Part shown: one piece after another, positions 1-10,100 of the stretch | Numbering within the stretch: the first letter of the stretch is position 1 | Layout of the letters: the number at the start of each line of letters is the position of its first letter | Origin: Candidatus Poribacteria bacterium | GTDB lineage: Bacteria > Poribacteria > DTPJ01 > WJIO01 | Direction of reading: 5' to 3' | NCBI GenBank assembly: GCA_014730235.1 | Contig: WJIO01000296.1 | Location: forward strand, 1 to 17,560 | Length of the DNA: 17,560 nt | The notes under the pieces: model-generated | The model's input: only the letters and a program-made list of their open reading frames with translations | What the model was told of the DNA's origin: nothing | The model's database searches: none | Program-made: the position numbers and the translations under genes

Positions 1-1
1 A

Positions 2-703
2 GAAGCTTTAGAATTAGTAGATAAAACAAAATATTATGAGCTTGAGGAAGCTATTGATTTGTTAAAGAAGACATCCAGCGCTAAATTTAATGAGACAGTG
101 GATTTAGCTACTCGACTGGGTGTGGATCTCAGACATGCTGATCAGGCAATACGCGGCGCTGTTAGCTTGCCTCATGGTACAGGTCAAACAGTGGCAAGAG
201 TTCTGGCTTTTGCCCAAGGAGAAAAGGCAACAGAGGCTGAAGAAGCCGGAGCAGATTATGTCGGTGGAGAGGAATTGGCTAAAAAGATAACCGATGAAGA
301 TTGGATAGAATTTGAAGCCGTTGTAGCAACGCCGGATATGATGAAAGTTGCCGCACCTCTAGGCCGTATATTAGGCCCCAGAGGTTTGATGCCCAGTCCT
401 CGAGCTGGTACTGTTACAATGGATATTGGGCCGATGATTCGTGAGATCAAAGGCGGTAGGCTTGAATTTTCTCCAAGCAGCCGCATGGATAGAACAGGAG
501 CCGTCCTTCATGTGCCTGTTGGTAAAACAGCTTTTACTGAAATTCAGTTAAGAGAGAATTTGATCGCAATGTTTGATGCTCTTATGAAATTAAGACCACC
601 GGCAGCGAAGGGAAGATATTTTCGAAGCGCTTCAATTTCTTCTACAATGGGACCAGGGATAAAGCTGGACACGCAATATATGGTTAACATTTTGGAGAAA
701 TAG
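2..703 (+). CDS. rplA: 50S ribosomal protein L1, 5'-truncated by the window edge
   Basis: L1 binds 23S rRNA at the mobile L1 stalk, where it helps release deacylated tRNA from the E site; in many bacteria it also represses its own operon. The reading frame is open from base 2, and the first visible residues (EALELVDKTKYYELEEAIDL) match L1 shortly after its N-terminus, so only about the first ten codons are missing. The conserved core GRILGPRGLMPSPRAGTV is present, followed by the typical C-terminal region ending in a TAG stop at 701-703. A TTG at 59 is only an internal leucine codon, not the start. The next gene, rplJ, begins 35 nt downstream, so the two are probably co-transcribed. Identity is certain; only the true start is unseen. 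Confidence 0.97.
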   Translation, partial: EALELVDKTKYYELEEAIDLLKKTSSAKFNETVDLATRLGVDLRHADQAIRGAVSLPHGTGQTVARVLAFAQGEKATEAEEAGADYVGGEELAKKITDEDWIEFEAVVATPDMMKVAAPLGRILGPRGLMPSPRAGTVTMDIGPMIREIKGGRLEFSPSSRMDRTGAVLHVPVGKTAFTEIQLRENLIAMFDALMKLRPPAAKGRYFRSASISSTMGPGIKLDTQYMVNILEK

Positions 704-738
704 AGATAGAATATTGGCTCTTACTGGGGAGGCAAGAA

Positions 739-1332
739 GTGCCAAGTCCGGAAAAAATAGCGACAGTAAATGAAATAAAAGAAAAAATAGATTCTTCAAA
801 AATTGCAATTCTGGCGGAGTTTAAGGGGCTGAATGTAGCTGAGGTAACTGAATTACGGAAGCTCTTTCGAGAAGCAGAAGTAGATTATAAGGTCTATAAA
901 AATACCCTTATACGTATTGCCTCCGAGCAGTTGAATATAGATAATATTGAGGAATATCTGATTGGAACAACTGCGCTGGCAATCAGCAAAGATCCTGTAG
1001 CCCCCGCAAAAATTGCAAAAGACTTTAGTAAAAACCACGATAATTTCAAGATAAAAGCAGGAATACTAGACAAAAAAGTAATCGCTTCTGGCGATATTGA
1101 AGCACTGGCTGATCTGCCCCCAAGAGAGGTATTATTGGCTAATATTTTAGGCAGTATTCAATCTCCACTTTCGGGATTAGTTACAGTTCTTCAGGGAACA
1201 ATAAAGAGTCTACTTTATGCCTTAAAAGACCTGTCTAACAAAATGGATGAAGGTGGGGAATCAGTGCCAGATGCTGAAGAGAATAAAGATGAAGAAACAG
1301 CATCGGATACTGCAGAAAATGAAGATGCCTAA
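739..1332 (+). CDS. rplJ: 50S ribosomal protein L10
   Basis: L10 (P0) anchors the L7/L12 dimers to the GTPase-associated centre of the 50S subunit. The start is GTG at 739, preceded by the ribosome binding site GGGGAGG (about 726-732), and gives the typical N-terminus MPSPEKIATVNEIKEKI. The family pattern is clear: AILAEFKGLNVAEVTELR near residue 25, YKVYKNTLIR near 50, the IGTTALA strand, and a C-terminal helix (SPLSGLVTVLQGTIKSLLYAL) that carries L12 dimers. The product has 197 residues, longer than the usual 165-180, because of an acidic tail: 13 of the last 29 residues are Asp or Glu. It sits between rplA and rplL. The 35-nt gap upstream leaves no room for the usual structured L10 leader. 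Confidence 0.97.
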   Translation: MPSPEKIATVNEIKEKIDSSKIAILAEFKGLNVAEVTELRKLFREAEVDYKVYKNTLIRIASEQLNIDNIEEYLIGTTALAISKDPVAPAKIAKDFSKNHDNFKIKAGILDKKVIASGDIEALADLPPREVLLANILGSIQSPLSGLVTVLQGTIKSLLYALKDLSNKMDEGGESVPDAEENKDEETASDTAENEDA

Positions 1333-1390
1333 ATAATAAAGGGCAGAAGATAAATAGTCGGATTGTGAGAAAGGTGAAGAGGTAAAAACA

Positions 1391-1774
1391 ATGACTAAAG
1401 AAGAAATCATTGAAGCAATAGGTAGTATGAGTGTCCTTGAGCTTTCGGAACTGGTTAAGGATTTGGAAGATAAATTCGGTGTTTCGGCTGCTGTTCCCAT
1501 GGGTGGCTTTGTAGCTGCGCCAGGTGCTGCGGGTGCTGAAGAAGAAGCCGAGGAAGAAGAACAGACTGAATTTACCGTTAAGCTTGTTAGCAGCGGTCAG
1601 AAGAAAATCCAGGTTATTAAGGAAGTCAGGGCAATTACAAGCCTTGCTTTAAAAGAAGCTAAAGCTCTGGTAGATGATGCACCATCTGTTGTTAAGGAAG
1701 GTGTTTCCAAAGAGGAAGCTGAAGAACTTAAAGGCAAGTTAGAAGAAGCTGGCGCTACTGTAGAACTGGAATAA
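1391..1774 (+). CDS. rplL: 50S ribosomal protein L7/L12
   Basis: This is the stalk protein present in several copies on L10; its C-terminal domain recruits and stimulates EF-G, EF-Tu and IF2. The 127-residue length is normal. The N-terminal dimerisation domain ([20 protein letters not shown]) is followed by an Ala/Gly/Glu-rich hinge at about residues 37-58. The globular C-terminal domain then shows the conserved helix containing [21 protein letters not shown] and ends in GATVELE. The ATG at 1391 follows a purine-rich stretch (GAAAGGTGAAGAGGT). It lies 58 nt after rplJ in the usual rplJL pair. A 776-nt gap with a long inverted repeat and a separate promoter follows, so rplL probably ends this transcription unit. 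Confidence 0.98.
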   Translation: MTKEEIIEAIGSMSVLELSELVKDLEDKFGVSAAVPMGGFVAAPGAAGAEEEAEEEEQTEFTVKLVSSGQKKIQVIKEVRAITSLALKEAKALVDDAPSVVKEGVSKEEAEELKGKLEEAGATVELE

Positions 1775-1815
1775 TTCATTCTATCTGATCAGCTCTAAAA
1801 CTCTATGCATGCAGT

Positions 1816-1875
1816 TTGATTTAGGATTGTAAAATCCAACAGTTTGAACGCCGGGATTTTACAATCCTAAATCAA
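1816..1875 (+). terminator. Long inverted repeat after rplL, possible terminator or repeat element
   Basis: Two perfectly complementary 22-bp arms (1816-1837 and 1854-1875) surround a 16-nt loop, 41 nt after the rplL stop. A 4-bp outer pairing (ATGC/GCAT, 1809-1812 with 1879-1882) extends the stem across a small internal loop. The position suits the 3' end of the rplA-rplJ-rplL transcript. However, no T-run follows the right arm, so this is not a classical Rho-independent terminator. It could instead protect the mRNA 3' end, be an RNase III site, or be an intergenic palindromic repeat that has inserted here. The structure is certain; its function is inferred. Confidence 0.55.
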
Positions 1876-2043
1876 CAGGCATAAATTTAAAATTTTACAT
1901 TTATAAACATCGGCAGGCTTTATATCCATCCTTGTCATATCCTTTTTGATTTTTTTACACACCTTAAAATTAGAAAAACCTGCTAATAAATTAACAAATC
2001 TTTACAAATTATTTATCTAATTTATCTAACGCCGATTTTTTTC

Positions 2044-2072
2044 TTGACAAAGTAAAACATTTCTGGTAAAAT
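2044..2072 (+). promoter_or_regulatory. Candidate housekeeping promoter for rpoBC
   Basis: TTGACA at 2044-2049 and TAAAAT at 2067-2072 are separated by exactly 17 nt, matching the sigma70-type consensus in 11 of 12 positions. Transcription would start near 2079 and run into rpoB with an untranslated leader of about 477 nt. This suggests rpoBC can be transcribed independently of rplJL. Confidence 0.75.
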
Positions 2073-2078
2073 ATATAT

Positions 2079-2555
2079 TTATCAAATTGTAAGTCAAACC
2101 TAGCACTTTGATTAAGGAAAAACCAATTTGCAAATTCGGAATAATCTACGTTTCCCTCCTGTTTATATATCCGTTGTGAATAGCAAAAAGATGAATTTTA
2201 TCCTTTAGTTACTAACTAATGGCATGGTATTAACCATGTGCTTATTTAATGAGTTAAATCCTGCGAAATTTCTTATGAACTACCTTCAGATAATGACTAT
2301 AAACCGAAGGTATCACGTCAATTTCAATTGCGCCAAATCAAATCTGATTTATAATTATTGTTTTTTAATAATATGAAGTTTAACAAGGTTTAATGTGTCC
2401 TTGGTTATTTGATTCATGTTTTGGATTAAATTGTAACTTCAGTCACAATCTACAGAAGCGCAAATATTTCATATCAACCAAAGAAACGTAGTAAATTCAT
2501 AGCTATTCTGTGATATTAACCCAAAAGTTTCATTTAGCCAATGGGAGATCAATAA
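2079..2555 (+). promoter_or_regulatory. Long untranslated leader of rpoB
   Basis: This is the segment between the predicted transcription start and the rpoB ATG. It is AT-rich and holds no convincing gene. Visible elements are a 15-nt odd palindrome TTAGTTA-C-TAACTAA (2205-2219), and a short hairpin CATGGT-ATTA-ACCATG (2223-2238). There is also a 7-bp stem TACCTTC/GAAGGTA (2281-2287 with 2306-2312), and a TCCCTCCT tract (2153-2160) complementary to a Shine-Dalgarno core. None matches a leader family I recognise. The rest of the gap, 1876-2043, shows only a direct repeat of TTATCTAA near 2010-2028. Confidence 0.4.
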
Positions 2556-5500
2556 ATGTATCATGATGAACGTTACGGAAAGCGTGTAAGAAGATCATAT
2601 GCCAAAATCCCTGCTGTTATGGAGCTTCCTGATCTTATTGAGATTCAGAAGAAGTCTTACGCTGAATTTCTCCAGAAGGATGTTTCTCCAGAAGAGCGGT
2701 CTAATATAGGTCTTCAAGCAGCTTTTCTTGAGGTTTTTCCCGTCACCGATTATAGCGATACACTTACTCTGGAATTTGTAAGTTATTCTTTAGGTGAACC
2801 AAAATATGATGTACAGGAATGTCAGGAAAGAGGTATGACCTATGCTGCTCCTTTAAAAGTCAAGGTCAGACTTATTGTTCAGGAGAAAGATAAAGAAACG
2901 GGGTTTAAACGAGAAGTTGACATAAGAGAGCAGGATGTTTATATGGGTGAACTGCCTCTTATGACGGATACAGGTACATTTATCATCAACGGTGCAGAAA
3001 GAGTTATTGTCAGCCAGCTTCATCGTTCTCCCGGAGTCATATATGCCGACGAGGTTCACAGCAGTGGAAGAAGGCTTTTTTCTTCCAGAATTATACCATA
3101 TCGCGGAGCCTGGATAGAGTTTGAATATGATACAAGCGATGTGATTCACGTCAGACTTGATCATCGTAAAAAAATGCCAGCCACCTTATTACTAAGGGCT
3201 TTAGGTTGGGTGACAGATGAAGAAATTATGAGAGTTTTTGCCCGGGTGGAAAGAGTTGAAGTGCCGCTCTGGGGTTTATCCGAAGAAACTATATCCATAG
3301 AAGATATAGATAATTATACTGGACGGGGTTTGATAAATGATGTTAAATTAGAAGGTTCGGACCAGGTTGTCGTAAGATCTGATGAAATATTAATAGATAG
3401 TGTTATTGAACGTGTTAAAACATCAAATGCTGAACAGATAGATATTACATCTGAACAATTCCCCTCCTCCCTTATCGGCAGAATAACCGCTTCGCCAGTA
3501 ATTGACACTACTACAGGTGAAGTTCTGGCAAACAGCAACGAAGAACTTACATTTGAAATACTTAATGACATCAGGGATTCAAAGCTTACCACCCTGGAGC
3601 TTTTGGATCAGGATGAAACAATAGAAAGTTTGAAACTATCTTTCTGGGATCGAAAGGAATTGGTACTGGAAAGGGGATCGATTCATAAAGGTCTTAATCA
3701 TATTATTTCCAAAGACATAGTGGATGAAGATACTGGAGATGTATTGGCTAAGGCTGGAGATCTTTTAGATACAAACGTCATAGCCAAAATAGATGAAACA
3801 GACGTTAACCAAGTTTCAGTATACAAAGGAGAATTACCTGTTGAACTGGCAGGAAAGATAATAGCCTCGCCTGTAATCGATACCAAGACTGGTGAAATAA
3901 TTGCCGAAAAAGACGAAGAGGTAACTATAGAAATACTCAAACGCATTTATGATGTAGATACCCAGAAGAATTTAAGCCTGGAATTATTGAATGCTGAAGA
4001 TGCCGAGTATACAAATGCCATAAGAAATACCCTTGATAAAGACGAAGTTGAAACCCAGGACGACGCGATGGTAGAAATATTCCGAAGGCTTCAGCCAGGA
4101 GATCCTCCAACTATCGACAGCGCTCGTTCCAGAGTGGAGAAGCTTTTCTTTGATCCCAAACGTTATGATCTTTTCCCTGTTGGTCGTTACAAACTGAATC
4201 GAAAGCTGGGGCTGGATGTACCGTTGGAACAACGTACCCTGAGGCGGGAAGATATCGTTGAAACACTGAAATATCTTATGAAAGTTGAGCATAATGTGGG
4301 TGACATAGATGATATTGACCATCTTGGCAATAGAAGGGTAAGACCGGTAGGTGAGCTTTTACAGGTTCAGTTCCGCAACGGCCTTTCACGAGTTGAAAGG
4401 GCTGTTCGGGAAAGGATGACAGTTCAGAACAGCGACGAAATAATGCCGCATGATCTTATAAATTCAAAGCCTTTGACCGGTGCAATAAAGGACTTCTTTG
4501 GCAGCAGTCAATTGTCTCAGTTTATGCAGCAGATAAATCCTCTGGATGAATTGACACATAAACGTCGTCTGAGCGCCCTTGGACCCGGTGGATTGCACAG
4601 GGATAGGGCAACATTTGAGGTCAGAGACGTTCACCATACACATTATGGGCGATTGTGTCCTATTGAAACACCAGAAGGTCCCAGTGTTGGTTTGATTGTT
4701 TCGTTAAGTACCTACGCCCGGGTTAATGAATATGGATTTTTGGAAACACCTTACAGGAAAGTTGCAAATGGGATTGCCACTGATGAAATAGAATATCTTT
4801 CGGCAGACCAGGAAGATCCCCTGACCGTTGCTCAGGCTAATGCACCTGTTGATGAAGCAGGAAGGTTAGAAGGCGCAGAAGTTCTGGCGAGATATGGAGA
4901 TGACTTTCCGAGAGTAATGCCAGAAGAAGTTGATTATATGGACGTTTCACCTAACCAGGTTGTCAGCGTTTCAGCAGCCTTGATCCCATTTCTGGAGCAT
5001 GATGACGCTAACAGGGCCTTAATGGGCTCTAACATGCAGCGTCAGGGCGTTCCTTTAATTAACCCTCGTTCGCCTTATATCGGTACAGGAACTGAGTATA
5101 AAGCAGCGGTTGACTCAGGAGCAGTTCTGGTTGCAAAACGCGCTGGTGTAGTGGAGAGTGTTTCAGCTAACGAGATTATCATAAGGGCTGACGATGCTTC
5201 CATGGAAGAATCGGATCAACCTTTCAGGATGGGATATGATATATACAGACTTATCAAATTTAAGAGATCGAATAATGGAACCTGTATAAATCAAAGGCCT
5301 ATTGTCAGGATTGGTGAAAAGATCGCCAGAGGGCAGGTTATCGCCGATGGCCCATCTACAGAACTGGGTGAGATGGCCCTTGGCTCTAATGTTCTTACTG
5401 CTTTTATGCCCTGGGGCGGTTATAATTTTGAAGATGCGATTATAATCAGCGAGAACCTGGTTAAAGACGATACTTTCACCTCTATCCATATTGAAGAATT

Positions 5501-6983
5501 TGAACTGGAAGCCCGAGATACAAAACTAGGCAGAGAGGAATTTACAAGAGATATTCCCAATGTAGGTGAAGATGCCCTGCGAGACCTGGATGAAGACGGG
5601 ATAATCCGGGAAGGTTCCAGAATTGAACAGGGTGATATATTAATAGGAAGAGTGACACCAAAAGGTGAAAGTGAGTTAAGACCTGAGGAAAAACTGCTGA
5701 GGGCTATATTTGGCGAAAAGGCTGGAGATGTCCGGGATGCTTCACTTACGGCAAGACCGGGTGTTGAAGGTACGGTTGTTAATGTAAACGTATTTTCCCG
5801 TCGAGAAAAAGAGAAGGACAAGCAAACACAACTAAGGGAAAGTTCCCAGATAAAGGCTATTGAAAAGAAATATGCAGCTCAGGTTGATTTTATAAATGAG
5901 AAGAAAAACGAAGAAGTTAAGAGGCTTCTATTAGGTAGCACCCTGGCCAGCAGCTTGTCCAAAGGTGATGATATTATAGCCAGAAGAGGCGATGAAGTTA
6001 CCAGGGAACTTCTTGAAAAAGTTGATTCTCTTGATGGATTTTTTGTTCAAGAAGAACAAACTAACCTCAAAATACAGAGGATCAGACGTCTGGCAGATGG
6101 ACGAATAGAAGAGCTAAAGCTTGAACGGGATGGTAAAATAGAGAAAATACAAAAAGGTGATGAACTTCGTCCCGGAGTTATCAAGCTGGCCAAGGTTTAT
6201 ATAGCGAATAAACGAAAGATTTCCGTAGGAGATAAGCTTTCGGGAAGGCATGGTAACAAAGGTGTAATAGCCAAGATTTTGCCTGTAGAGGACATGCCCT
6301 ATCTGCAAGACGGCACTCCTATAGATATAATTTTAAATCCCCTGGGTGTTCCGTCACGTATGAATGTGGGGCAGATTCTTGAAGCCCATCTTGGTTGGGC
6401 AGCGGAGAAGCTTGGTATTCACGTAGCCACCCCGGTTTTTGACGGAGCAACTGAAGAAGAGATTAAGGATGCACTGGAGGAAGCGGGTCTTCCTCGTTCC
6501 GGTCAGGTTACACTTTATGATGGGCGTACAGGCGAACCTTTTGATCGCAAAGTAACCGTTGGATATTCTTATATGATGAAGCTGATCCACCTTGTGGAGG
6601 ATAAACTCCATGCCCGTTCTATTGGCCCTTACTCGCTGGTTACACAACAGCCGCTGGGCGGTAAAGCTCAGTTTGGAGGTCAAAGGTTTGGAGAAATGGA
6701 AGTCTGGGCTTTGGAAGCCTACGGCGCAGCTCATCTGCTTCAGGAAATACTTACGGTAAAGTCTGATGACGTAGCTGGCAGAACGAAGATATATGAATCC
6801 ATAGTCAAGGGCGAAAACGCCCCTGAACCCGGAACGCCAGAATCCTTTAATGTTTTGGTAAAAGAACTACAGAGTCTATGTATTGATGTATCACTGGAAC
6901 AGAGTGATTCAGAAGACGAAGAGGTTTCGTCCTCCCAGGAAAATGAGATTGAAGCAAAATTGACCGCGGGAGGCGAAGATTAA
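2556..6983 (+). CDS. rpoB: DNA-directed RNA polymerase subunit beta
   Basis: Beta subunit of RNA polymerase, 1475 residues; it forms one pincer of the clamp and part of the catalytic centre. Recognisable parts in order are the N-terminal protrusion and lobe, the rifampicin pocket (GSSQLSQFM from residue 649, then [13 protein letters not shown]), and [13 protein letters not shown]. Next come [17 protein letters not shown] and the active-site segment [12 protein letters not shown] (residues 1225-1236; Lys1227 and Lys1235 correspond to E. coli K1065 and K1073). The C-terminal region has [27 protein letters not shown] split over residues that contact beta'. The lobe insertion (about residues 225-490) is roughly twice the size of the E. 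coli one and contains two similar modules. Gln658 replaces the usual Asp516 (E. coli number), and the tail after about residue 1450 is acidic. The ATG follows GGGAG (2543-2547). rpoC follows after 123 nt. Confidence 0.99.
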   Translation: MYHDERYGKRVRRSYAKIPAVMELPDLIEIQKKSYAEFLQKDVSPEERSNIGLQAAFLEVFPVTDYSDTLTLEFVSYSLGEPKYDVQECQERGMTYAAPLKVKVRLIVQEKDKETGFKREVDIREQDVYMGELPLMTDTGTFIINGAERVIVSQLHRSPGVIYADEVHSSGRRLFSSRIIPYRGAWIEFEYDTSDVIHVRLDHRKKMPATLLLRALGWVTDEEIMRVFARVERVEVPLWGLSEETISIEDIDNYTGRGLINDVKLEGSDQVVVRSDEILIDSVIERVKTSNAEQIDITSEQFPSSLIGRITASPVIDTTTGEVLANSNEELTFEILNDIRDSKLTTLELLDQDETIESLKLSFWDRKELVLERGSIHKGLNHIISKDIVDEDTGDVLAKAGDLLDTNVIAKIDETDVNQVSVYKGELPVELAGKIIASPVIDTKTGEIIAEKDEEVTIEILKRIYDVDTQKNLSLELLNAEDAEYTNAIRNTLDKDEVETQDDAMVEIFRRLQPGDPPTIDSARSRVEKLFFDPKRYDLFPVGRYKLNRKLGLDVPLEQRTLRREDIVETLKYLMKVEHNVGDIDDIDHLGNRRVRPVGELLQVQFRNGLSRVERAVRERMTVQNSDEIMPHDLINSKPLTGAIKDFFGSSQLSQFMQQINPLDELTHKRRLSALGPGGLHRDRATFEVRDVHHTHYGRLCPIETPEGPSVGLIVSLSTYARVNEYGFLETPYRKVANGIATDEIEYLSADQEDPLTVAQANAPVDEAGRLEGAEVLARYGDDFPRVMPEEVDYMDVSPNQVVSVSAALIPFLEHDDANRALMGSNMQRQGVPLINPRSPYIGTGTEYKAAVDSGAVLVAKRAGVVESVSANEIIIRADDASMEESDQPFRMGYDIYRLIKFKRSNNGTCINQRPIVRIGEKIARGQVIADGPSTELGEMALGSNVLTAFMPWGGYNFEDAIIISENLVKDDTFTSIHIEEFELEARDTKLGREEFTRDIPNVGEDALRDLDEDGIIREGSRIEQGDILIGRVTPKGESELRPEEKLLRAIFGEKAGDVRDASLTARPGVEGTVVNVNVFSRREKEKDKQTQLRESSQIKAIEKKYAAQVDFINEKKNEEVKRLLLGSTLASSLSKGDDIIARRGDEVTRELLEKVDSLDGFFVQEEQTNLKIQRIRRLADGRIEELKLERDGKIEKIQKGDELRPGVIKLAKVYIANKRKISVGDKLSGRHGNKGVIAKILPVEDMPYLQDGTPIDIILNPLGVPSRMNVGQILEAHLGWAAEKLGIHVATPVFDGATEEEIKDALEEAGLPRSGQVTLYDGRTGEPFDRKVTVGYSYMMKLIHLVEDKLHARSIGPYSLVTQQPLGGKAQFGGQRFGEMEVWALEAYGAAHLLQEILTVKSDDVAGRTKIYESIVKGENAPEPGTPESFNVLVKELQSLCIDVSLEQSDSEDEEVSSSQENEIEAKLTAGGED

Positions 6984-6991
6984 TAGAAGTG

Positions 6992-7035
6992 TTCGGTTTT
7001 ATGATGAAAAGTCGTTTTTTTATCATAAAACCGAA
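6992..7035 (+). promoter_or_regulatory. Strong hairpin in the rpoB-rpoC spacer
   Basis: The arms 6992-7010 and 7017-7035 pair over 19 bp (14 perfect outer pairs, one G-T, then AAAA/TTTT) around a 6-nt loop (7011-7016). It starts 8 nt after the rpoB stop and ends 71 nt before the rpoC start. No T-run follows the right arm, so it is not a standard terminator. RNase III processing, mRNA stabilisation or partial attenuation between beta and beta' are the reasonable options. Confidence 0.7.
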
Positions 7036-7106
7036 TACATTTCTTTCGCTCAAGCCTTAATTTGTTTTCATATACAGATTTAAGGTTTAAAGGAGGGAAG
7101 GACATA

Positions 7107-10100
7107 TTGCGAGCTGAAACAAGAAAGTATCAAGCTCCGAAGTATTTTGATGCAATAGCAGTAAAAGTTGCTTCACCCGAACAGATAAAAGCATGGGCTA
7201 AGAAGACAGCCTGTCATTGTCCACCCAGTCGTAGTAAGGATTGTGACTGTGGAGAGGTAAAAAAGCCGGAAACTATTAACTACCGGACTTTCAGACCAGA
7301 AAAAGATGGACTTTTCTGTGAAGCGATATTTGGTCCACAAAAGGACTGGGAATGCGCCTGTGGTAAATATAAGCGTATTAAGCATAAAGGCGTAGTCTGT
7401 GATCGCTGTGGTGTTGAGGTGACCCGAAAGGAAGTTAGAAGAGAAAGAATGGGTTATATTGAGCTGGCAGCTCCTGTATCCCATATCTGGTTTTTCAAAG
7501 GACTTCCAAGCCGTATAGGACTTATACTTGATATCTCCCATAGAAATCTTGAAAAAGTCCTTTACTTTGAATCTTATATTGTTCTTGATCCAAAGGACAG
7601 CCCTTTGGAGAAAAAGCAAATTCTTTCAGAAAGCGAGTATAATCGTAATAAGCAGGAGCATGATTTTCGTGCAGAAATGGGCGCTGCTGCGATCAAAGAA
7701 CTGCTTGCTGATGTAAATATAGAAGAAGAAATAAATAGAGTTAGACAGGATCTGGAAGATACCAACTCAAAACAAAAGACGAAGAAATTCACCAAGAGGC
7801 TGAAGCTTCTTACGGCTTTACAGAAATCCGGCAACAGTCCGGAATGGTTGATACTGGATGTTATACCAGTTATACCACCGGAATTACGTCCTCTTGTACC
7901 TCTGGACGGAGGTAGATTTGCGACTTCGGATTTAAATGACCTTTATCGTCGTGTAATAAACAGAAACAACAGGCTTAAGAGGCTTATGGAGCTTCGAGCA
8001 CCTGAAGTTATAATCCGGAATGAAAAACGTATGCTTCAGGAGGCTGTTGACGCCTTGTTGGACAACGGTCGTCATGGTCGTGTGGTAAGAGGCCCCGGAA
8101 ACAGGCCGTTGAAGTCTTTAAGTGATATGCTTAAAGGCAAACCCGGTAGATTCAGACAGAATCTTCTTGGTAAGCGTGTTGACTATTCTGGTAGATCGGT
8201 TATTGTGGTTGGTCCAGAGCTTAATATTAACCAGTGTGGTTTACCCAGAAAAATGGCCCTGGAATTATTTAAGCCGTTTATCATAAGGCGGCTTCAGGAA
8301 AAAGGTTATGCCACCACTATAAAAAGCGCCAAGAAAATGGCAGAAAGGGCAACCCCGGAGGTATGGGAAGTCCTGGAAGAAGTTATAGCAGAACATCCGG
8401 TAATACTTAACCGGGCTCCTACCCTTCACAGGCTTGGTATTCAGGCTTTCCAGCCTATACTGGTGGAGGGCAAGGCCATAACCATTCATCCTTTGGTCTG
8501 TCAGGCTTTTAACGCAGATTTTGATGGTGACCAAATGGCCGTTCATGTTCCTCTTTCAACAGAAGCCCAGATAGAGGCTAAACTGCTGATGATGGCATCT
8601 CAGAACCTGCTTAAACCTGCTCATGGTCATCCTATTGCCGTCCCGGATCTGGATATAGTTCTGGGCTGCAACTATCTGACTAAAATGCGGGATGAAGAGA
8701 TCGAAGATAAAAGGACTTTTTCAAATCCGGAAGATGTTATTAAGGCTCTGGAATCCAAAATCGTTGACCTGCATACGCCGATGAAATTTAGAGTCAACGG
8801 CAGTATTATAAAAACAACTCCGGGACGGGTTCTTTTCAACGAAATCCTGCGCGGGGAATTTGTTTTCAAGGATAAAGAATCAGGGACTGAAGTTCCCTTC
8901 TGTAATCTGGAAATGGAATCTCATGATCTATCCAGATTGGTCGCCAGGTGTTTTGATGAACATGGTAATCGCCGGACTGCCGAATTTCTGGATGAACTTA
9001 AAGATATAGGCTTTAAGTATGCGACAAAAGCCGCTATATCAATTTGTATGGACGACCTGGTTATACCACCAAATAAAAAGGATTTGATGGCCAAGGCTCA
9101 GAAAGAAGTGGGCGAGGTCATGGACAAATATCAGCAAGGTGATATGACAGATGGTGAAAGATACAACCGAGCTATTAATATATGGGGTCGTCTTAAATCA
9201 GAGCTTCAGGAATCGCTATTTAAAACACTAGGTCAGGATGAAACCCAATATGGATCCAAAGGTTTTAACTCGGTTCATATAATGACTGATTCTGGTGCCA
9301 GAAGCAAAAAAGACGCAATTAACCAGATCGCCGGTATGCGAGGATTGATGAGCAAACCTTCTGGTGAAATTATCGAGACACCCATCTTTGCTAATCTGAG
9401 GGAAGGCCTCACCGTTCTTGAGTATTTTATATCCACTCATGGAGCTCGTAAAGGTCTTGCTGATACAGCTATTAAGACTGCCAGTTCCGGATACCTTACA
9501 AGAAAGCTGGTTGATGTGGCACAGGATGTTATTATAACAGAAGACGACTGTGGCACTATGAATGGTGTTGTAAAAACTACCCTTGGAATCGAAGAGGAAG
9601 AAGGTGCTCTTGTTGAGAAGATCGCAGGACGTCTGGCTGCTGAAGATATTATGATTCAGGATGAACTTGTGGTTAGAAATAACCAGATGATCACCAAAAA
9701 TCTAGCCAGAGAAATAGAGGATTCAGGACTTTCAAAAGTTCGGGTTCGTTCACCTCTAACCTGTGAATCCGATAGAGGCATATGCCGTAAATGTTACGGT
9801 GTTGACATGAGTTCCTGGGAATTGGTTAATATTGGTGAATCTATAGGCATTATTGCCGCTCAGTCAATCGGTGAACCGGGCACCCAGCTTACTATGAGAA
9901 CATTCCATACCGGTGGAGCCGTTAGCGGTATTGAAGACCAGTCCCACGTTGAAGCCAGAAATACCGGTGTTGTTAAATACCATAATGTCAACACTGTTTC
10001 CCGACCTGATAACGTTCTTGTGGTTATTAATCGAAACGGTGAAATATCGGTTATAGACGAAAACGGCAATGAGCGGGAACGCCATACTGCTATATACGGC

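Noticed and set aside
1909-2042. ATCGGC (1909) with GCCGAT followed by T7 (2031-2042) as a terminator
   Set aside because: The arms are more than 110 nt apart and only 6 bp long, so a terminator hairpin is unlikely.
2224-2376. A 50-codon open frame in the rpoB leader, starting at ATG 2224
   Set aside because: No Shine-Dalgarno sequence precedes it, its start lies inside a small hairpin, and the composition looks random.
5420-5821. A 133-codon open frame on the minus strand inside rpoB
   Set aside because: It is a serine-rich mirror of the conserved beta coding sequence and shows no independent features; other minus-strand frames in rpoB, rpoC and fusA are the same kind of shadow.
7062-7106. 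Upstream TTG (7062) as the rpoC start
   Set aside because: It lacks a ribosome binding site, and it would place the strong GGAGG (7092-7096) inside the coding region; TTG 7107 fits better.
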